Assembly: GCA_037446255.1 (NCBI GenBank)
Contig: JBBIIY010000006.1
Location: 28,632-81,782 of the forward strand
DNA: 53,151 nt
Direction: 5' to 3'
Origin: Lithacetigena sp037446255 [NCBI: Coprothermobacterota bacterium]
GTDB lineage: Bacteria; Coprothermobacterota; HKB111
Under the pieces are notes generated by a model. That model worked only from the letters and a program-made list of their open reading frames with translations. It was not told the origin of the DNA and searched no databases. This document shows, one piece after another, positions 1-8,550 of the stretch. Within the stretch, counting starts at the first letter, position 1. Every line of letters starts with the position of its first letter. The translations under genes were made by a program, and so were the position numbers.

Positions 1-27
1 TACGATTCTCATTATTCTCCACTTCAT
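1..27 (-). CDS. 5' end of an unidentified minus-strand gene (partial)
   Basis: Reading the minus strand toward the left edge, an AGGAGG ribosome-binding site (41..36) is followed after 8 nt by ATG (27..25) and an open frame MKWRIMRIV that runs off the window. An upstream ATG at 32..30 is in another frame and stops after two codons, so it is not the start. A good promoter lies upstream at 170..142. Nine residues are too few to assign a function. The call rests on the RBS, the start codon and the promoter. Confidence 0.6.
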
Positions 28-141
28 TTCATTCACCTCCTTGTAAAATATTGTTTTCTGGTGCTTCAAGATAATTTAAAGAGATTTTAGCATTTATCAA
101 AGATTAGTACCCTACACCAGAGTTTATACTATATATTATGA

Positions 142-170
142 ATTGTATATCCTAAAATACTGATTGTCAA
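142..170 (-). promoter_or_regulatory. Sigma70-type promoter for the left-edge minus-strand gene
   Basis: On the minus strand there is TTGACA (170..165), a 17-nt spacer and TACAAT (147..142). This is a perfect -35 and a 5/6 -10 at ideal spacing. It would give a leader of roughly 100 nt before the ATG at 27. The spacer contains GTATTTTAG, one of several ATTTTAG-core repeats in this intergenic region. Confidence 0.6.
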
Positions 171-350
171 CTAAAATTATGAAAAAGTATTTAGAATACA
201 ATTTGTTTAAGTCAACACACCAGTATGAAATTACCTGTTTGACAACAATTGGATTAATACCTAATCTTTGAGAATACTGTATTTTAGTTGGTAAAGTAAT
301 AAATTTATCAGTACTTTAACCTGTAAATTTCAGAAATACATAGTTTATAA

Positions 351-381
351 TTTACACCTGGCATACCTATCAGTGTATAAT
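351..381 (+). promoter_or_regulatory. Possible promoter for the MFS transporter gene
   Basis: There is a consensus TATAAT at 376-381, with TTTACA at 351-356 as a possible -35. The 19-nt spacer is longer than ideal. An alternative is the perfect TTGACA at 239-244, with only a poor -10 (TAATCT, 262-267). The rest of the 28-414 interval is AT-rich noncoding DNA in which I see no gene, only the ATTTTAG-core repeats. Confidence 0.35.
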
Positions 382-414
382 ATTTAGATTATTGAAATAT
401 TTTAATGTTGAAAT

Positions 415-1638
415 ATGTTAAAAGATTATGTAAATTTATTTAAGAACCTTAGAAAAGAAATTAAGTTACTTCTTTTTGCACTTATATTTTTTGGTCTGGG
501 TGGAGCTTACTTTTCCCTGATTTTCAACCTTTATCTTAAAGAGTTAGGACTAAGAGAAGGAACTATTGGTTTAATTTTAAGCTATCGTATTTTCGGTAAT
601 GTGTTATTTGTCTTACCAGCTGCCTATATAGTCCAAAAATATTCGCCAAGGTTAGTATTTTCCACCTCCCACATTTTGTATGTTATTTTACAATTACTGC
701 TGGTTCTTCTTCCCAGAAGAGAATTACTTCTTGGTTTATCATTATTAACCGGTTTATCGGAAATGCTTTTTTCTATAGCAACCGCACCCTACTTAATGGA
801 CCATTCTGAAAGAGAAGAAAGGCCTTATATTTTCAGTATGGTTTTTGGAACAAACCTGATTTCTCATGCTATAGGTAGTTTAACAGGAGGATTTTTTCCA
901 GAACTTTTTTCCAAAAATTTAAGTATGGCTACCAGCTATCAATTAACACTCTTCATCGGAATTGCCATAAGTATCTTCGGTCTTCCTTATCTATTAAAGT
1001 TACCTAAACAGATTACTCATCAATCTGATAATCCCTGGAAACTTTGGAAAAAGTTACGCTACAATCTGGTGTTAAAACTATTACCACCTCGGTTACTTAT
1101 CAGTTTTGGTGCAGGGCTTTTTATACCTTTTCTAAATTTATATTTCAAAACAGTCCATAACCTTTCCTCAAATACGATTGGAATTCTATTCACTATGGCT
1201 CAATTTAGTACTTTTTTTAGTGTATTAAACACTCCCAGGCTGATTAAAAAAATTGGTTTAGTGAGAACTGTCGTTTTTACTGAAGTACTTTCGCTACCTT
1301 TTATGTACTTACTGGGAACTAGCAAAGCAATGTCACTGGTTGTGCCGTCTTTTTTAATCAGGCAGGCGCTTATGAATATGTCTGGTCCTGCTAACCAGAA
1401 CTTTACTATGGAAGTAGCAACTCCTCAGGAAAGGCCTGCTATAACCAGCATAATGGCTTTAAGCGATTCTATAGCCCGTGCTTTTAGCATAAGAATGGGT
1501 GGATTGATAATTGAATACTGGAACTATAGTCATGTGTTTTACATCGCTATGGCTTTATATATTGCATCAATTACTATTTTTTATCTCTTCTTTTCCAGGT
1601 ATGAAGAGGATAATTTAACTCAAAAGAAAAATAATTAA
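415..1638 (+). CDS. Major facilitator superfamily transporter
   Basis: This is a 407-residue, strongly hydrophobic protein with the layout of a 12-helix MFS permease. It has two halves of about six membrane segments, joined by a polar loop near residues 195-218 that is rich in Lys, Asn and Trp. It begins with a short basic N-terminus before the first helix (about residues 17-40). The first loop (LKELGLREGTIGLI) is typical of MFS exporters and sugar permeases. The substrate cannot be read from sequence. No clear ribosome-binding site precedes the ATG. The gene converges on the PfkB gene and the two overlap by a few bases at their stops, so there is no room for a terminator between them. Confidence 0.85.
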   Translation: MLKDYVNLFKNLRKEIKLLLFALIFFGLGGAYFSLIFNLYLKELGLREGTIGLILSYRIFGNVLFVLPAAYIVQKYSPRLVFSTSHILYVILQLLLVLLPRRELLLGLSLLTGLSEMLFSIATAPYLMDHSEREERPYIFSMVFGTNLISHAIGSLTGGFFPELFSKNLSMATSYQLTLFIGIAISIFGLPYLLKLPKQITHQSDNPWKLWKKLRYNLVLKLLPPRLLISFGAGLFIPFLNLYFKTVHNLSSNTIGILFTMAQFSTFFSVLNTPRLIKKIGLVRTVVFTEVLSLPFMYLLGTSKAMSLVVPSFLIRQALMNMSGPANQNFTMEVATPQERPAITSIMALSDSIARAFSIRMGGLIIEYWNYSHVFYIAMALYIASITIFYLFFSRYEEDNLTQKKNN

Positions 1639-2474
1639 TTATTCTGAATTAATTTTTCCGATAAATCAGGATTGACATTCAATAGAGATTTTAAGCACCA
1701 GGAAGCGCATGTCTGTCCAATCCGTATACATTCATCAAGTGGGTACCCTTTAAGCAAGCCATAAAGAAATCCTCCATTAAAACTATCACCAGCGCCATTG
1801 TCGCTAATGATGGTTCCCCGGTGAAGGGCTGAGCTAGTAAAACTGTTTGAAGGGCTTAACACTGTGATTCCCTCTGACCCCTTTTTTAATATTATTGTTT
1901 TGTCAGCAACATTTCCCAGGTTAACAAGTACTCTATATTCTCTTTCTGAAAGGGAAATTATATCAATCAAAGAAAGATAGGGGCTAAGAATGGTTACCCT
2001 TGATGGGGCAATCGGGTCAATCATAGTTATAGAACCATAGGATTTGCTCCACTTTAAAAGGTAGGAAATAACCTCTTCAGGTAAATTAGTATCCAGGAAA
2101 ACATATGTCGGTGGTTTGTTGGGAAGGAAGGGCAGGAGTTCTTCAATAGCAAGGTAATCAAGGGGTTCAGTATCATGAAAAGAAAACAACCTCTCTTTTT
2201 GTGAAGAAAGAACACCAATAAAAGTTGGGGTATGATTTTTTATAATAGGAGTTATTCTTCCCGGCGTGGAAACAGTTTTTTCCATCCCATCCAGGGCTAT
2301 GGGGGAAATTAGAGTTATCTCTACATTTAAACGGGCAGCCGTTTCAGCAAAATTTCGTGCTGTTCCGCCGGGGATTTTGCTTATTTTGGATGGATAACAG
2401 TCATCACCAGAAAAAGGTGTTTTAATTTCTATTAATATGTCCCACAAAGATCCCCCAACAGCCAGTATTTCCAT
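1635..2474 (-). CDS. PfkB-family sugar/nucleoside kinase
   Basis: A 279-residue ribokinase-fold kinase. The N-terminal glycine-rich PfkB motif is visible (GGTARNFAETAARL, about 37-50). The C-terminal anion-hole/catalytic motif is NGAGDSFNGGF (226-236), with D230 as the expected catalytic base. At 279 residues it is slightly shorter than the usual 300-320. The GGTARN-AE form of the first motif resembles pseudouridine and nucleoside kinases more than fructokinases, but the substrate is not established. The ATG lies one base after the TAA of the glycerate kinase gene, with GGGA just upstream, so the two are probably translationally coupled at the end of the ahcY operon. Confidence 0.85.
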   Translation of the reverse strand: MEILAVGGSLWDILIEIKTPFSGDDCYPSKISKIPGGTARNFAETAARLNVEITLISPIALDGMEKTVSTPGRITPIIKNHTPTFIGVLSSQKERLFSFHDTEPLDYLAIEELLPFLPNKPPTYVFLDTNLPEEVISYLLKWSKSYGSITMIDPIAPSRVTILSPYLSLIDIISLSEREYRVLVNLGNVADKTIILKKGSEGITVLSPSNSFTSSALHRGTIISDNGAGDSFNGGFLYGLLKGYPLDECIRIGQTCASWCLKSLLNVNPDLSEKLIQNN

Positions 2475-2475
2475 A

Positions 2476-3777
2476 TTATCCCGTTAGAACTATGATTATG
2501 TCGCCGACATTAGTATAAGTTGGAGAAGTTTTTATTAACCCACCTGCTCTTAGAAAAAAATTATAAGAATTATTTTCATTCAGTAATTGATAACCATTTA
2601 GTTCAAGACCTCTGGCTCTGGACATTATTTCCGAATCTACATAAGCACCGCAAGCGTCAGTTGGACCATCCTTTCCATCAGTGGCAAAGCTTAATACCAG
2701 TAAATTATTATCTAATTCAAGTTCTAAGCCGGCACTAAGAGCTACTTCCTGATTTCTTCCACCTTTGCCTGAACCAATTACCTTGACGGTTGTTTCTCCA
2801 CCTATCAAAATACAGGCTGGGGGAGTTAATGTATAGTTGCTCTTATGTATTTCCTTACCAATCTTTGCTGCAATTTTTCCAATAATCCGTGCTTCACCAT
2901 CTATCGTACTGGTAAGAATAATTGAATTATAACCGAGATTATTTGCTGTTTGGTAGGCACTTTTAAGAGGAATACTATTTGAGCCCACAAGGTAATTTAT
3001 TTGTTTATTATCCAAAACTTTGGGAGTTTCTTTGAAAAGATTGTTCTTACCTTCATTAATAAATTTAATTATTTTTGCAGGTGTTTTGCTGGTTAGATAG
3101 TATTTATCTAAAATATCTTGAGCCTCTTTAAAAGTACTTAAATCTGCGATGGTTGGTCCTGAAGCAATGGTAGATAGGTTATTTCCAACGACATCTGACA
3201 GGAGTAGAGTAATTGAAGCTCCCTTGACCATTTTCCCTAACCTGCCTCCCTGAACAAATGAAAGGTGCTTCCTAACAGTATTAATCTCCTCTATACTGGC
3301 TCCACAATGAATTAGTTCTTTAGTTATATAGACGATATTTTCCAGGGTTAGTGGTGGATAGGGGTAAGTTAGCAGGGCAGAACCACCTCCAGAAAAGAGA
3401 AATATTATCAAATCGGTATCTTTAGCGTTTTCTATCAGGTTGATAATTTTATTAGTTGCCTCTAATCCTCTCTGGTCAGGTAAAGGATGCGCAGCTTCTA
3501 CAATATTTAAAAACCGAGTAGGAAGTTTATATCCATCTGGGACAATTATAAGACTATCTTTAATTTTATCTGGAAACATTTCCTCAACTGCTTTGGCCAT
3601 AGGGGCACATGCTTTTCCAGCTCCAAGAACGGTTATATTAGAATACTTGTTGATATCTTCATATATATTGTTCTCTATAAACGATTTAACCAGACTCCCG
3701 GGCTCAATAGCAGATATTATGGAACTTAAAATTAAAAAGGCATCTTCTCTTAAATTATAAATATTTTTATAATTCAT
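2476..3777 (-). CDS. Glycerate 2-kinase, MOFRL family
   Basis: A 433-residue protein of the type II glycerate kinase family (GckA/TtuD-like), which phosphorylates D-glycerate with ATP to 2-phosphoglycerate. The N-terminal domain has LGAGKACAPMAKAVE (51-65, K55) and the loop FSGGGSALL (about 128-136). The C-terminal MOFRL domain shows GGETTVKV and GGRNQEVAL. Length matches the family. It starts 11 nt inside the MBL hydrolase gene and couples to the PfkB gene downstream. The product would enter lower glycolysis. Together with the neighbouring sugar kinase this suggests a small carbohydrate-salvage role, but no dehydrogenase that makes glycerate is seen here. Confidence 0.93.
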   Translation of the reverse strand: MNYKNIYNLREDAFLILSSIISAIEPGSLVKSFIENNIYEDINKYSNITVLGAGKACAPMAKAVEEMFPDKIKDSLIIVPDGYKLPTRFLNIVEAAHPLPDQRGLEATNKIINLIENAKDTDLIIFLFSGGGSALLTYPYPPLTLENIVYITKELIHCGASIEEINTVRKHLSFVQGGRLGKMVKGASITLLLSDVVGNNLSTIASGPTIADLSTFKEAQDILDKYYLTSKTPAKIIKFINEGKNNLFKETPKVLDNKQINYLVGSNSIPLKSAYQTANNLGYNSIILTSTIDGEARIIGKIAAKIGKEIHKSNYTLTPPACILIGGETTVKVIGSGKGGRNQEVALSAGLELELDNNLLVLSFATDGKDGPTDACGAYVDSEIMSRARGLELNGYQLLNENNSYNFFLRAGGLIKTSPTYTNVGDIIIVLTG

Positions 3778-4393
3778 TATAAATAGCTGTTAAAAAATTC
3801 ATCTCCTTAGAAAATATTGTTTTTGGACCATGACCGGGATAAATTATAGTTTCCGGTGGTATAGAATCAATCAACATTTTAAGAGTACTTCTCATTTCAT
3901 CTACTGAAGAGTAAGGGAAATCATATCTTCCAATAGCTCGTTTAAAAAGTGTATCTCCGGAAAAAAACCCCATGGGAGAAGAAAAACAAACACTGCCAGG
4001 TGTATGGCCAGGAGTATGAATAACTTTAAAATCAACAAACAGAGAGTCAAGTGTAAAAGTAAGCATGGAATTGTCCGACAGTAAAATATCCGGTACTACA
4101 GGTTTGAATGAGGGATGCAGGTATTTATTTATGGAATTATCTCGTAAAAAAAATTCATCTTTGGTGTGGATGGCTACTAAAGCTTTAGTATTTGCTTTAA
4201 GAAAATAATTACCACCAGTGTGATCTCCATGCCCATGGGTATTTAAGATATAAGTTAGTTTTAATTTATTTTCTGTTAGATATTCCATTACTTCCTCACC
4301 CTCAGCTGGGTCAATAACCACAGCTGTTTCCTGCCCATGTAGTAGGTAACAGTTAGTTTGATAAGGACCAAGATTAAATATTATTACTTCCAT
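3767..4393 (-). CDS. MBL-fold metallo-hydrolase, glyoxalase II-like
   Basis: A 208-residue metallo-beta-lactamase-fold hydrolase. The signature HTHGHGDHTGG places H53, H55, D57 and H58 for the dinuclear metal site. Further metal ligands sit in HTPGHTPGS and GDTLFKRAIG. Length and motifs fit the small YcbL/GloB-like hydroxyacylglutathione hydrolase group common in anaerobes, whose true substrates are often unknown. It lies 8 nt downstream of ahcY and overlaps the glycerate kinase gene, so it belongs to the same transcription unit. Confidence 0.88.
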   Translation of the reverse strand: MEVIIFNLGPYQTNCYLLHGQETAVVIDPAEGEEVMEYLTENKLKLTYILNTHGHGDHTGGNYFLKANTKALVAIHTKDEFFLRDNSINKYLHPSFKPVVPDILLSDNSMLTFTLDSLFVDFKVIHTPGHTPGSVCFSSPMGFFSGDTLFKRAIGRYDFPYSSVDEMRSTLKMLIDSIPPETIIYPGHGPKTIFSKEMNFLTAIYNEL

Positions 4394-4401
4394 ATTCTTC
4401 T

Positions 4402-5613
4402 TTAAATATTTTTCAGGTATTCTATTTGTTCTTCAGAAAGAGTATCAATCTGAATGTTCATGGTTTTTAAAGCCAGTGAGGAAACTTTATTATCTATCTC
4501 TTCAGGTACGGGGTGAAGAATTTTTTCCAGGTTAGAGCTATTTCTAAGTAGGTAAAGAGCAGATAGCGATTGTATGGCAAAAGACAGATCCATTATTTCT
4601 ATGGGATGTCCATCAGCGCAAGCAAGGTTTACCAATCTCCCTTCGCCAAGTACATTTATTCTTTTGCCATTTTTTAGTATATACTGGGTAATGTTTTTAC
4701 GGACGATCTTCCTTTCTTTGCTTATTTCCTTTAGAGAAACCATGTTTATTTCGACATCAAAATGACCAGCATTGCAGAGTACTGCGTTATCTTTCATAAT
4801 TTCAAAATGATTTCTATCTATAACATTGATATTACCCGTAGCGGTTATAAAAATATCTCCAATTCTAGCAGCTTCATTCATAGAAAGAACTTCAAAACCA
4901 TCCATATACGCTTCCAGTGCTTTTATAGAATCAATTTCGGTGACAACTACATTGGCTCCCATCCCCTTACCCCTTAAAGCAATACCTTTCCCAACCCAAC
5001 CATAACCAATAATTACTACTTTTTTTCCAGCTATATTTATATTGGTGGTTCTTAGGATACCATCCCATGATGATTGTCCGGTGCCATATCGGTTATCAAA
5101 TAAATATTTACAAAGGGCATCATTTACAGCTATAACCGGTATTCTGAGCTCTCGATTATTCTCTAAAGCCTTAATTCTACGGATGCCGGTGGTAGTTTCT
5201 TCACAGGAACCTAGGACATTTACCAGTAGAGATTCTCTTTCTCTATGTAATAAACAGGTTAAATCACCACCATCATCAATAATTAAATGAGGTTGATGAT
5301 CCAGAACACGATTTAGGCTATTTTTAAACTCCTCAGGATTAACTCCCCAATGCCCATAAACATATATTCCATCATCTTTAAGTGATTGCATTACATCATC
5401 CTGGGTAGAAAGAGGGTTACTGCCACAGATAGCCACCTCTGCGCCACCTGATTTAAACACTTGAGCAAGATAAGCTGTTTTAGCTTCCAAATGTAAAGTT
5501 ATACCAACTTTAAGTCCTGAAAATGGTTTTTCACTTAGAAAAGAATCCTCAATGGTTTTGAGTATTGGCATATGTGATTTTGCCCAGTTGATTTTAAGCT
5601 GTCCTGAACTCAT
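4402..5613 (-). CDS. ahcY: Adenosylhomocysteinase (S-adenosylhomocysteine hydrolase)
   Basis: A 403-residue NAD-dependent enzyme that splits S-adenosylhomocysteine into adenosine and homocysteine, relieving product inhibition of methyltransferases. It shows the NAD-binding Rossmann segment VVIIGYGWVGKGIALRGKG, the catalytic-domain stretch SCEETTTG, and the late motif NLACADGHPIEIMD. It is the shorter archaeal/thermophile-type form, without the insertion of eukaryotic enzymes. The ATG at 5613 follows a GAGG ribosome-binding site by about 10 nt. It is the first gene of a four-gene minus-strand operon and has an extended -10 promoter just upstream. Confidence 0.96.
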   Translation of the reverse strand: MSSGQLKINWAKSHMPILKTIEDSFLSEKPFSGLKVGITLHLEAKTAYLAQVFKSGGAEVAICGSNPLSTQDDVMQSLKDDGIYVYGHWGVNPEEFKNSLNRVLDHQPHLIIDDGGDLTCLLHRERESLLVNVLGSCEETTTGIRRIKALENNRELRIPVIAVNDALCKYLFDNRYGTGQSSWDGILRTTNINIAGKKVVIIGYGWVGKGIALRGKGMGANVVVTEIDSIKALEAYMDGFEVLSMNEAARIGDIFITATGNINVIDRNHFEIMKDNAVLCNAGHFDVEINMVSLKEISKERKIVRKNITQYILKNGKRINVLGEGRLVNLACADGHPIEIMDLSFAIQSLSALYLLRNSSNLEKILHPVPEEIDNKVSSLALKTMNIQIDTLSEEQIEYLKNI

Positions 5614-5638
5614 TTTGCTACTACCTCATTTTTCTTTG

Positions 5639-5647
5639 ATTATAACA
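5639..5647 (-). promoter_or_regulatory. Extended -10 promoter for ahcY
   Basis: The minus strand reads TGTTATAAT (5647..5639), a perfect extended -10 (TG-n-TATAAT). There is no good -35, as expected for the extended type. Transcription would start near 5632, giving a leader of only about 20 nt that carries the GAGG site. This leaves no room for a riboswitch in front of ahcY. Confidence 0.6.
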
Positions 5648-5761
5648 CATCTCAAGATTCTTTTGGAAAATGATAGATCCTGCAAATATATATAAGATAT
5701 TACCATTAGTTTACTCTGGTTGCCAAATTAAGAACTTTATTTATATAATATAAAGGAAGTC

Positions 5762-5792
5762 TTGATAACTCATAGAATCAATGTTGTATAAT
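5762..5792 (+). promoter_or_regulatory. Candidate promoter for the long plus-strand gene series
   Basis: TTGATA (5762-5767) and TATAAT (5787-5792) are separated by 19 nt, a little longer than ideal. They lie about 100 nt before the DRG GTPase start. The remaining noncoding DNA at 5793-5894 is AT-rich with a short run of C residues near 5807-5813. I see no further structure in it. Confidence 0.45.
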
Positions 5793-5894
5793 TATTTGTA
5801 AGGCAACCCCCCTTTTTATAATTTCTTATGAATAAAAAGTATAATAAAAAAATAATATTTACATATATTCTATCTGGGTATTCAGGGTTTAAAT

Positions 5895-6881
5895 ATGCCA
5901 GCTAACCTGACTCCTCAATATCTTGAAGCTGATAAGCGTTTTAGAGAAGCCAAAGATTTAGAAGAAAAAGTCAGTGCTCTCAGAGATATGATGGCGCTAA
6001 TACCCAAACATAAGGGCACTGACAAGTTAAGAGCTGATTTAAGAAGAAAATTATCAAAACTGCTCGAAGAATCTCAAAAGAGACCTAAAAAGGGTGGAAG
6101 AATCTATGACCATATCCCACGGGAAGGTGTTGCGCAAATTGTATTGTTAGGTTTACCTAATTCAGGAAAATCTTCATTCATTAATTTTTTTACTAATGCA
6201 CGTTCTTCGGTAGCTGATTATCCTTTTTCTACAACCACACCTGCTATTGGTATGTTAGATTTTGAAGACATTCAAATGCAAATTATTGATCTGCCTCCTT
6301 TGTGGGAAAATACTGAATCCTGGACCTATAACATCATCAGGAATTGCGACCTGGCGATAATAATTGTTGATGGCACTTCTATCTCTCCTAAAGAAGATTA
6401 TCTTACTATTTCAGATTATTTGTTAAAGGCTAAAATTGAATTATCACCAGAAAAAGTCGATAAAGATGATATGCAATCAATCAGAACTATACCAGCTATC
6501 ATTGTTCTGAGTAAGTGTGATTTTCCCGAAGATACTGATAAGGCAAGAGAACTTAATGCTTTTCTTGACAATAAATGGGAAATCAAACCATTTTCTATCA
6601 TAAACCCTTATGATCTGGACTCTTTGAAAAAAGATATTTTCCTTAATTTAAACCTTATAAGAGTTTACACCAAGAAACCGGGTTATCCAGCAGACATTGA
6701 TAGACCGTATGTTTTGCCTAAAGGTAGTTCTTTGCAAGGCGTAGCCTCAGCAATTCATAAAGATCTGAGTAAAGCTTTTAAGTTTGCCAGGGTATGGAGT
6801 AAAGATGGTTCATTAAGAGGAATGGCTGCAGAAAAGAATTATCTGGTAAAAGATAGTGACATTTTAGAGTTTCACAGATAA
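5895..6881 (+). CDS. DRG-type GTPase with C-terminal TGS domain
   Basis: A 328-residue GTP-binding protein of the Obg/DRG superfamily. After a charged N-terminal helical stretch (1-65) come G1 GLPNSGKSS (86-94), G3 DLPP (about 132-135) and G4 SKCD. The end (about 255-328) is a TGS domain with PKGSSL. This order matches the DRG/Rbg proteins of archaea and eukaryotes, which act with ribosomes, rather than bacterial Obg, which has a glycine-rich N-terminus and is longer. A role in translation is inferred from the family. It heads the plus-strand series. The upstream AGGG is a weak ribosome-binding site. Confidence 0.85.
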   Translation: MPANLTPQYLEADKRFREAKDLEEKVSALRDMMALIPKHKGTDKLRADLRRKLSKLLEESQKRPKKGGRIYDHIPREGVAQIVLLGLPNSGKSSFINFFTNARSSVADYPFSTTTPAIGMLDFEDIQMQIIDLPPLWENTESWTYNIIRNCDLAIIIVDGTSISPKEDYLTISDYLLKAKIELSPEKVDKDDMQSIRTIPAIIVLSKCDFPEDTDKARELNAFLDNKWEIKPFSIINPYDLDSLKKDIFLNLNLIRVYTKKPGYPADIDRPYVLPKGSSLQGVASAIHKDLSKAFKFARVWSKDGSLRGMAAEKNYLVKDSDILEFHR

Positions 6882-6916
6882 AATATTTATATAATAAAGA
6901 ATTAAAAGGAGGAAAA

Positions 6917-7018
6917 ATGGCACGTTTTATATGTGGTAGCTGTGGGCACCAGGTAGAAACGAGATGCAAACCCAAAACCTGTCCTAACTGCGGAAATAAC
7001 GATATAAAAAAGGAATAA
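6917..7018 (+). CDS. Small RCKP-type rubredoxin-like zinc/iron protein (33 aa)
   Basis: A 33-residue open frame, MARFICGSCGH... ending NNDIKKE, sits directly behind a strong AAAGGAGG site with 4 nt before the ATG. It has two CxxC knuckles, C6-x2-C9 and C22-x2-C25, with the second preceded by RCKPKT and followed by NCG. This RCKP...CPNCG pattern is that of the small rubredoxin-like proteins of anaerobes, which bind one metal through four cysteines. Whether it carries Fe for electron transfer or Zn cannot be told here. It lies between the GTPase and the DUF362 gene, 3 nt upstream of the latter, whose ribosome-binding site is formed by its last codons. Confidence 0.8.
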   Translation: MARFICGSCGHQVETRCKPKTCPNCGNNDIKKE

Positions 7019-7021
7019 AAA

Positions 7022-8128
7022 ATGAATACCATACCAGTCAAATTTATAAATCTCAAGGCTGATAGCCGTGTAAATAGTATTCCTGAAAAAATTCGTAGAG
7101 CTTTAAAGTTAAACGAGTTTAATAATGTTTTCAAAAAAGGAGAGATCACCGCCCTAAAAGTTCATTTTGGCGAACCTGGCAACACTACTTTTATATCACC
7201 AACGTACTATCAGCCTATTGTGGAAGAATTGACTAAAATTGGGGTTAAACCTTATTTTAGCGATACCAATACTCTCTATTTAGGTCAAAGGGCTAACAGC
7301 GTAGATCATATTAAAGCAGCTAATTATCATGGTTTTAACTTTTCTACCTTTAATGTTCCTGTGATAATCGCTGATGGTTTGTTAGGTCATGATGTTGTTT
7401 CGGTAGAAGTAAATCTTAAGCATTTCAAAACTGTTCCGGTAGCTTCGGCATACTATTTTTCTCCTGCTTTCATGATTGTTTCGCATGTTAAAGGACACAT
7501 GGCTTTTGGTTTTGGGGGAGCTCTTAAAAATGTCGGGATGGGCATGGTTGGTAGAGCTGGTAAATATCGGATTCATTCCTCTGCCAAACCTATTCTTAAA
7601 AAAGAAGCCTGCATAGCTTGCGAGTTATGTATTGATATTTGCCCGCAAAAGGCACTGTATCTGAATCCTGAAAAAGTGATTGATGTATCTGGAATAAGGT
7701 GTGTGGGATGCGGTGCTTGCATACCTGCTTGCCCACAGCATGTTTTTCGGTTTGATTGGGACAAACCTACCAAGGAAATGCATGAAAGATTAGCCGAAAC
7801 CTGTTTTGGGGTTATTAAAAACAAAAGAGCTCTGTATATAAACTTTTTGACCGATATAACTCCTGACTGCGATTGTGTTTCCTGGAGCGATGCCCCCTTG
7901 GTTAGAGATATAGGTATTTTATTATCTAAAGATCCTGTAGCTATCGATCAAGCTTCTCTTGATTTACTGGAAAAAGCAGCTGCCCTTCATCCTTCTGCCT
8001 TAAAACCATCTATACAGAGCAATCCTTTATATAATTTACGACCTAACATAGATTCTCAATACTTGCTGGAATATGCAGAAAAGATTAACCTCGGTACCAG
8101 AAAATATGTTTTAGAAGAAGTCAGTTGA
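7022..8128 (+). CDS. DUF362 domain protein with two [4Fe-4S] clusters
   Basis: A 368-residue protein. Residues about 1-185 and 255-365 form the DUF362 domain. Between them is an inserted ferredoxin module with CIACELCIDICP (C197, C200, C203, C207) and CVGCGACIPACP (C227, C230, C233, C237), enough for two [4Fe-4S] clusters. DUF362 proteins are common in strict anaerobes and their reaction is not known. Its neighbour is a rubredoxin-like protein, so an electron-transfer pair is plausible. The stop overlaps the TTG start of the next gene (TTGA). Confidence 0.88.
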   Translation: MNTIPVKFINLKADSRVNSIPEKIRRALKLNEFNNVFKKGEITALKVHFGEPGNTTFISPTYYQPIVEELTKIGVKPYFSDTNTLYLGQRANSVDHIKAANYHGFNFSTFNVPVIIADGLLGHDVVSVEVNLKHFKTVPVASAYYFSPAFMIVSHVKGHMAFGFGGALKNVGMGMVGRAGKYRIHSSAKPILKKEACIACELCIDICPQKALYLNPEKVIDVSGIRCVGCGACIPACPQHVFRFDWDKPTKEMHERLAETCFGVIKNKRALYINFLTDITPDCDCVSWSDAPLVRDIGILLSKDPVAIDQASLDLLEKAAALHPSALKPSIQSNPLYNLRPNIDSQYLLEYAEKINLGTRKYVLEEVS

Positions 8129-8538
8129 AAATATATTTCGCTGGTTCAATTACCGGGGGTAGAAATTATGAATCGGTGTACCAGGTTATTGTAGATTACC
8201 TTAAGCATCTTGGCCATACTATTCTTACAGAACATGTTGCTTACCCATCACAGGGTTATTTAAAAGATTATCAGGAAGTTTTTAAGAGCGATATGCTAAT
8301 GTTAAATAATTCCGATTTATTAATCGCCGAAGTTAGTTGCCCTTCCACAGGAGTTGGTTATGAGGTGGCTTCGGCTTTATACCTGGATAAACCTGTTTTA
8401 TGTCTATATAAAGAAGGTGTTGAAATATCAAGTCTGATTAAAGGAAATACTAAAAAGAAGATAAGTGTTTATTCCTATTTATCAGAAACAGAATTATTGA
8501 ATATTATCAAAAGGTATCTGAATGAGTTTCCAGAATAA
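8125..8538 (+). CDS. DNPH1/RCL-like 2'-deoxynucleoside 5'-phosphate N-hydrolase
   Basis: A 137-residue protein of the nucleoside 2-deoxyribosyltransferase superfamily. The start IYFAGSITGGR (3-13), the TEHVA segment (35-39), and AEVSCPSTGVGYE (68-80, E80 in the place of the catalytic glutamate) closely follow the vertebrate RCL/DNPH1 pattern. That enzyme cleaves the glycosidic bond of deoxynucleoside monophosphates such as 5-hydroxymethyl-dUMP. A role in cleaning the nucleotide pool is inferred. The start is TTG, overlapping the DUF362 stop. A plain nucleoside deoxyribosyltransferase is the alternative. Confidence 0.75.
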   Translation: MKIYFAGSITGGRNYESVYQVIVDYLKHLGHTILTEHVAYPSQGYLKDYQEVFKSDMLMLNNSDLLIAEVSCPSTGVGYEVASALYLDKPVLCLYKEGVEISSLIKGNTKKKISVYSYLSETELLNIIKRYLNEFPE

Positions 8539-8550
8539 CTTATTTCTCCA

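Noticed and set aside
2520-3760. Two plus-strand open frames opposite the glycerate kinase gene
   Set aside because: They are antisense to a gene with clear family motifs, have no recognisable domain and no ribosome-binding site. The same applies to the other antisense frames across the window.
5614-5700. SAM or SAH riboswitch before ahcY
   Set aside because: The extended -10 promoter leaves a leader of only about 20 nt, and I see no conserved aptamer elements.
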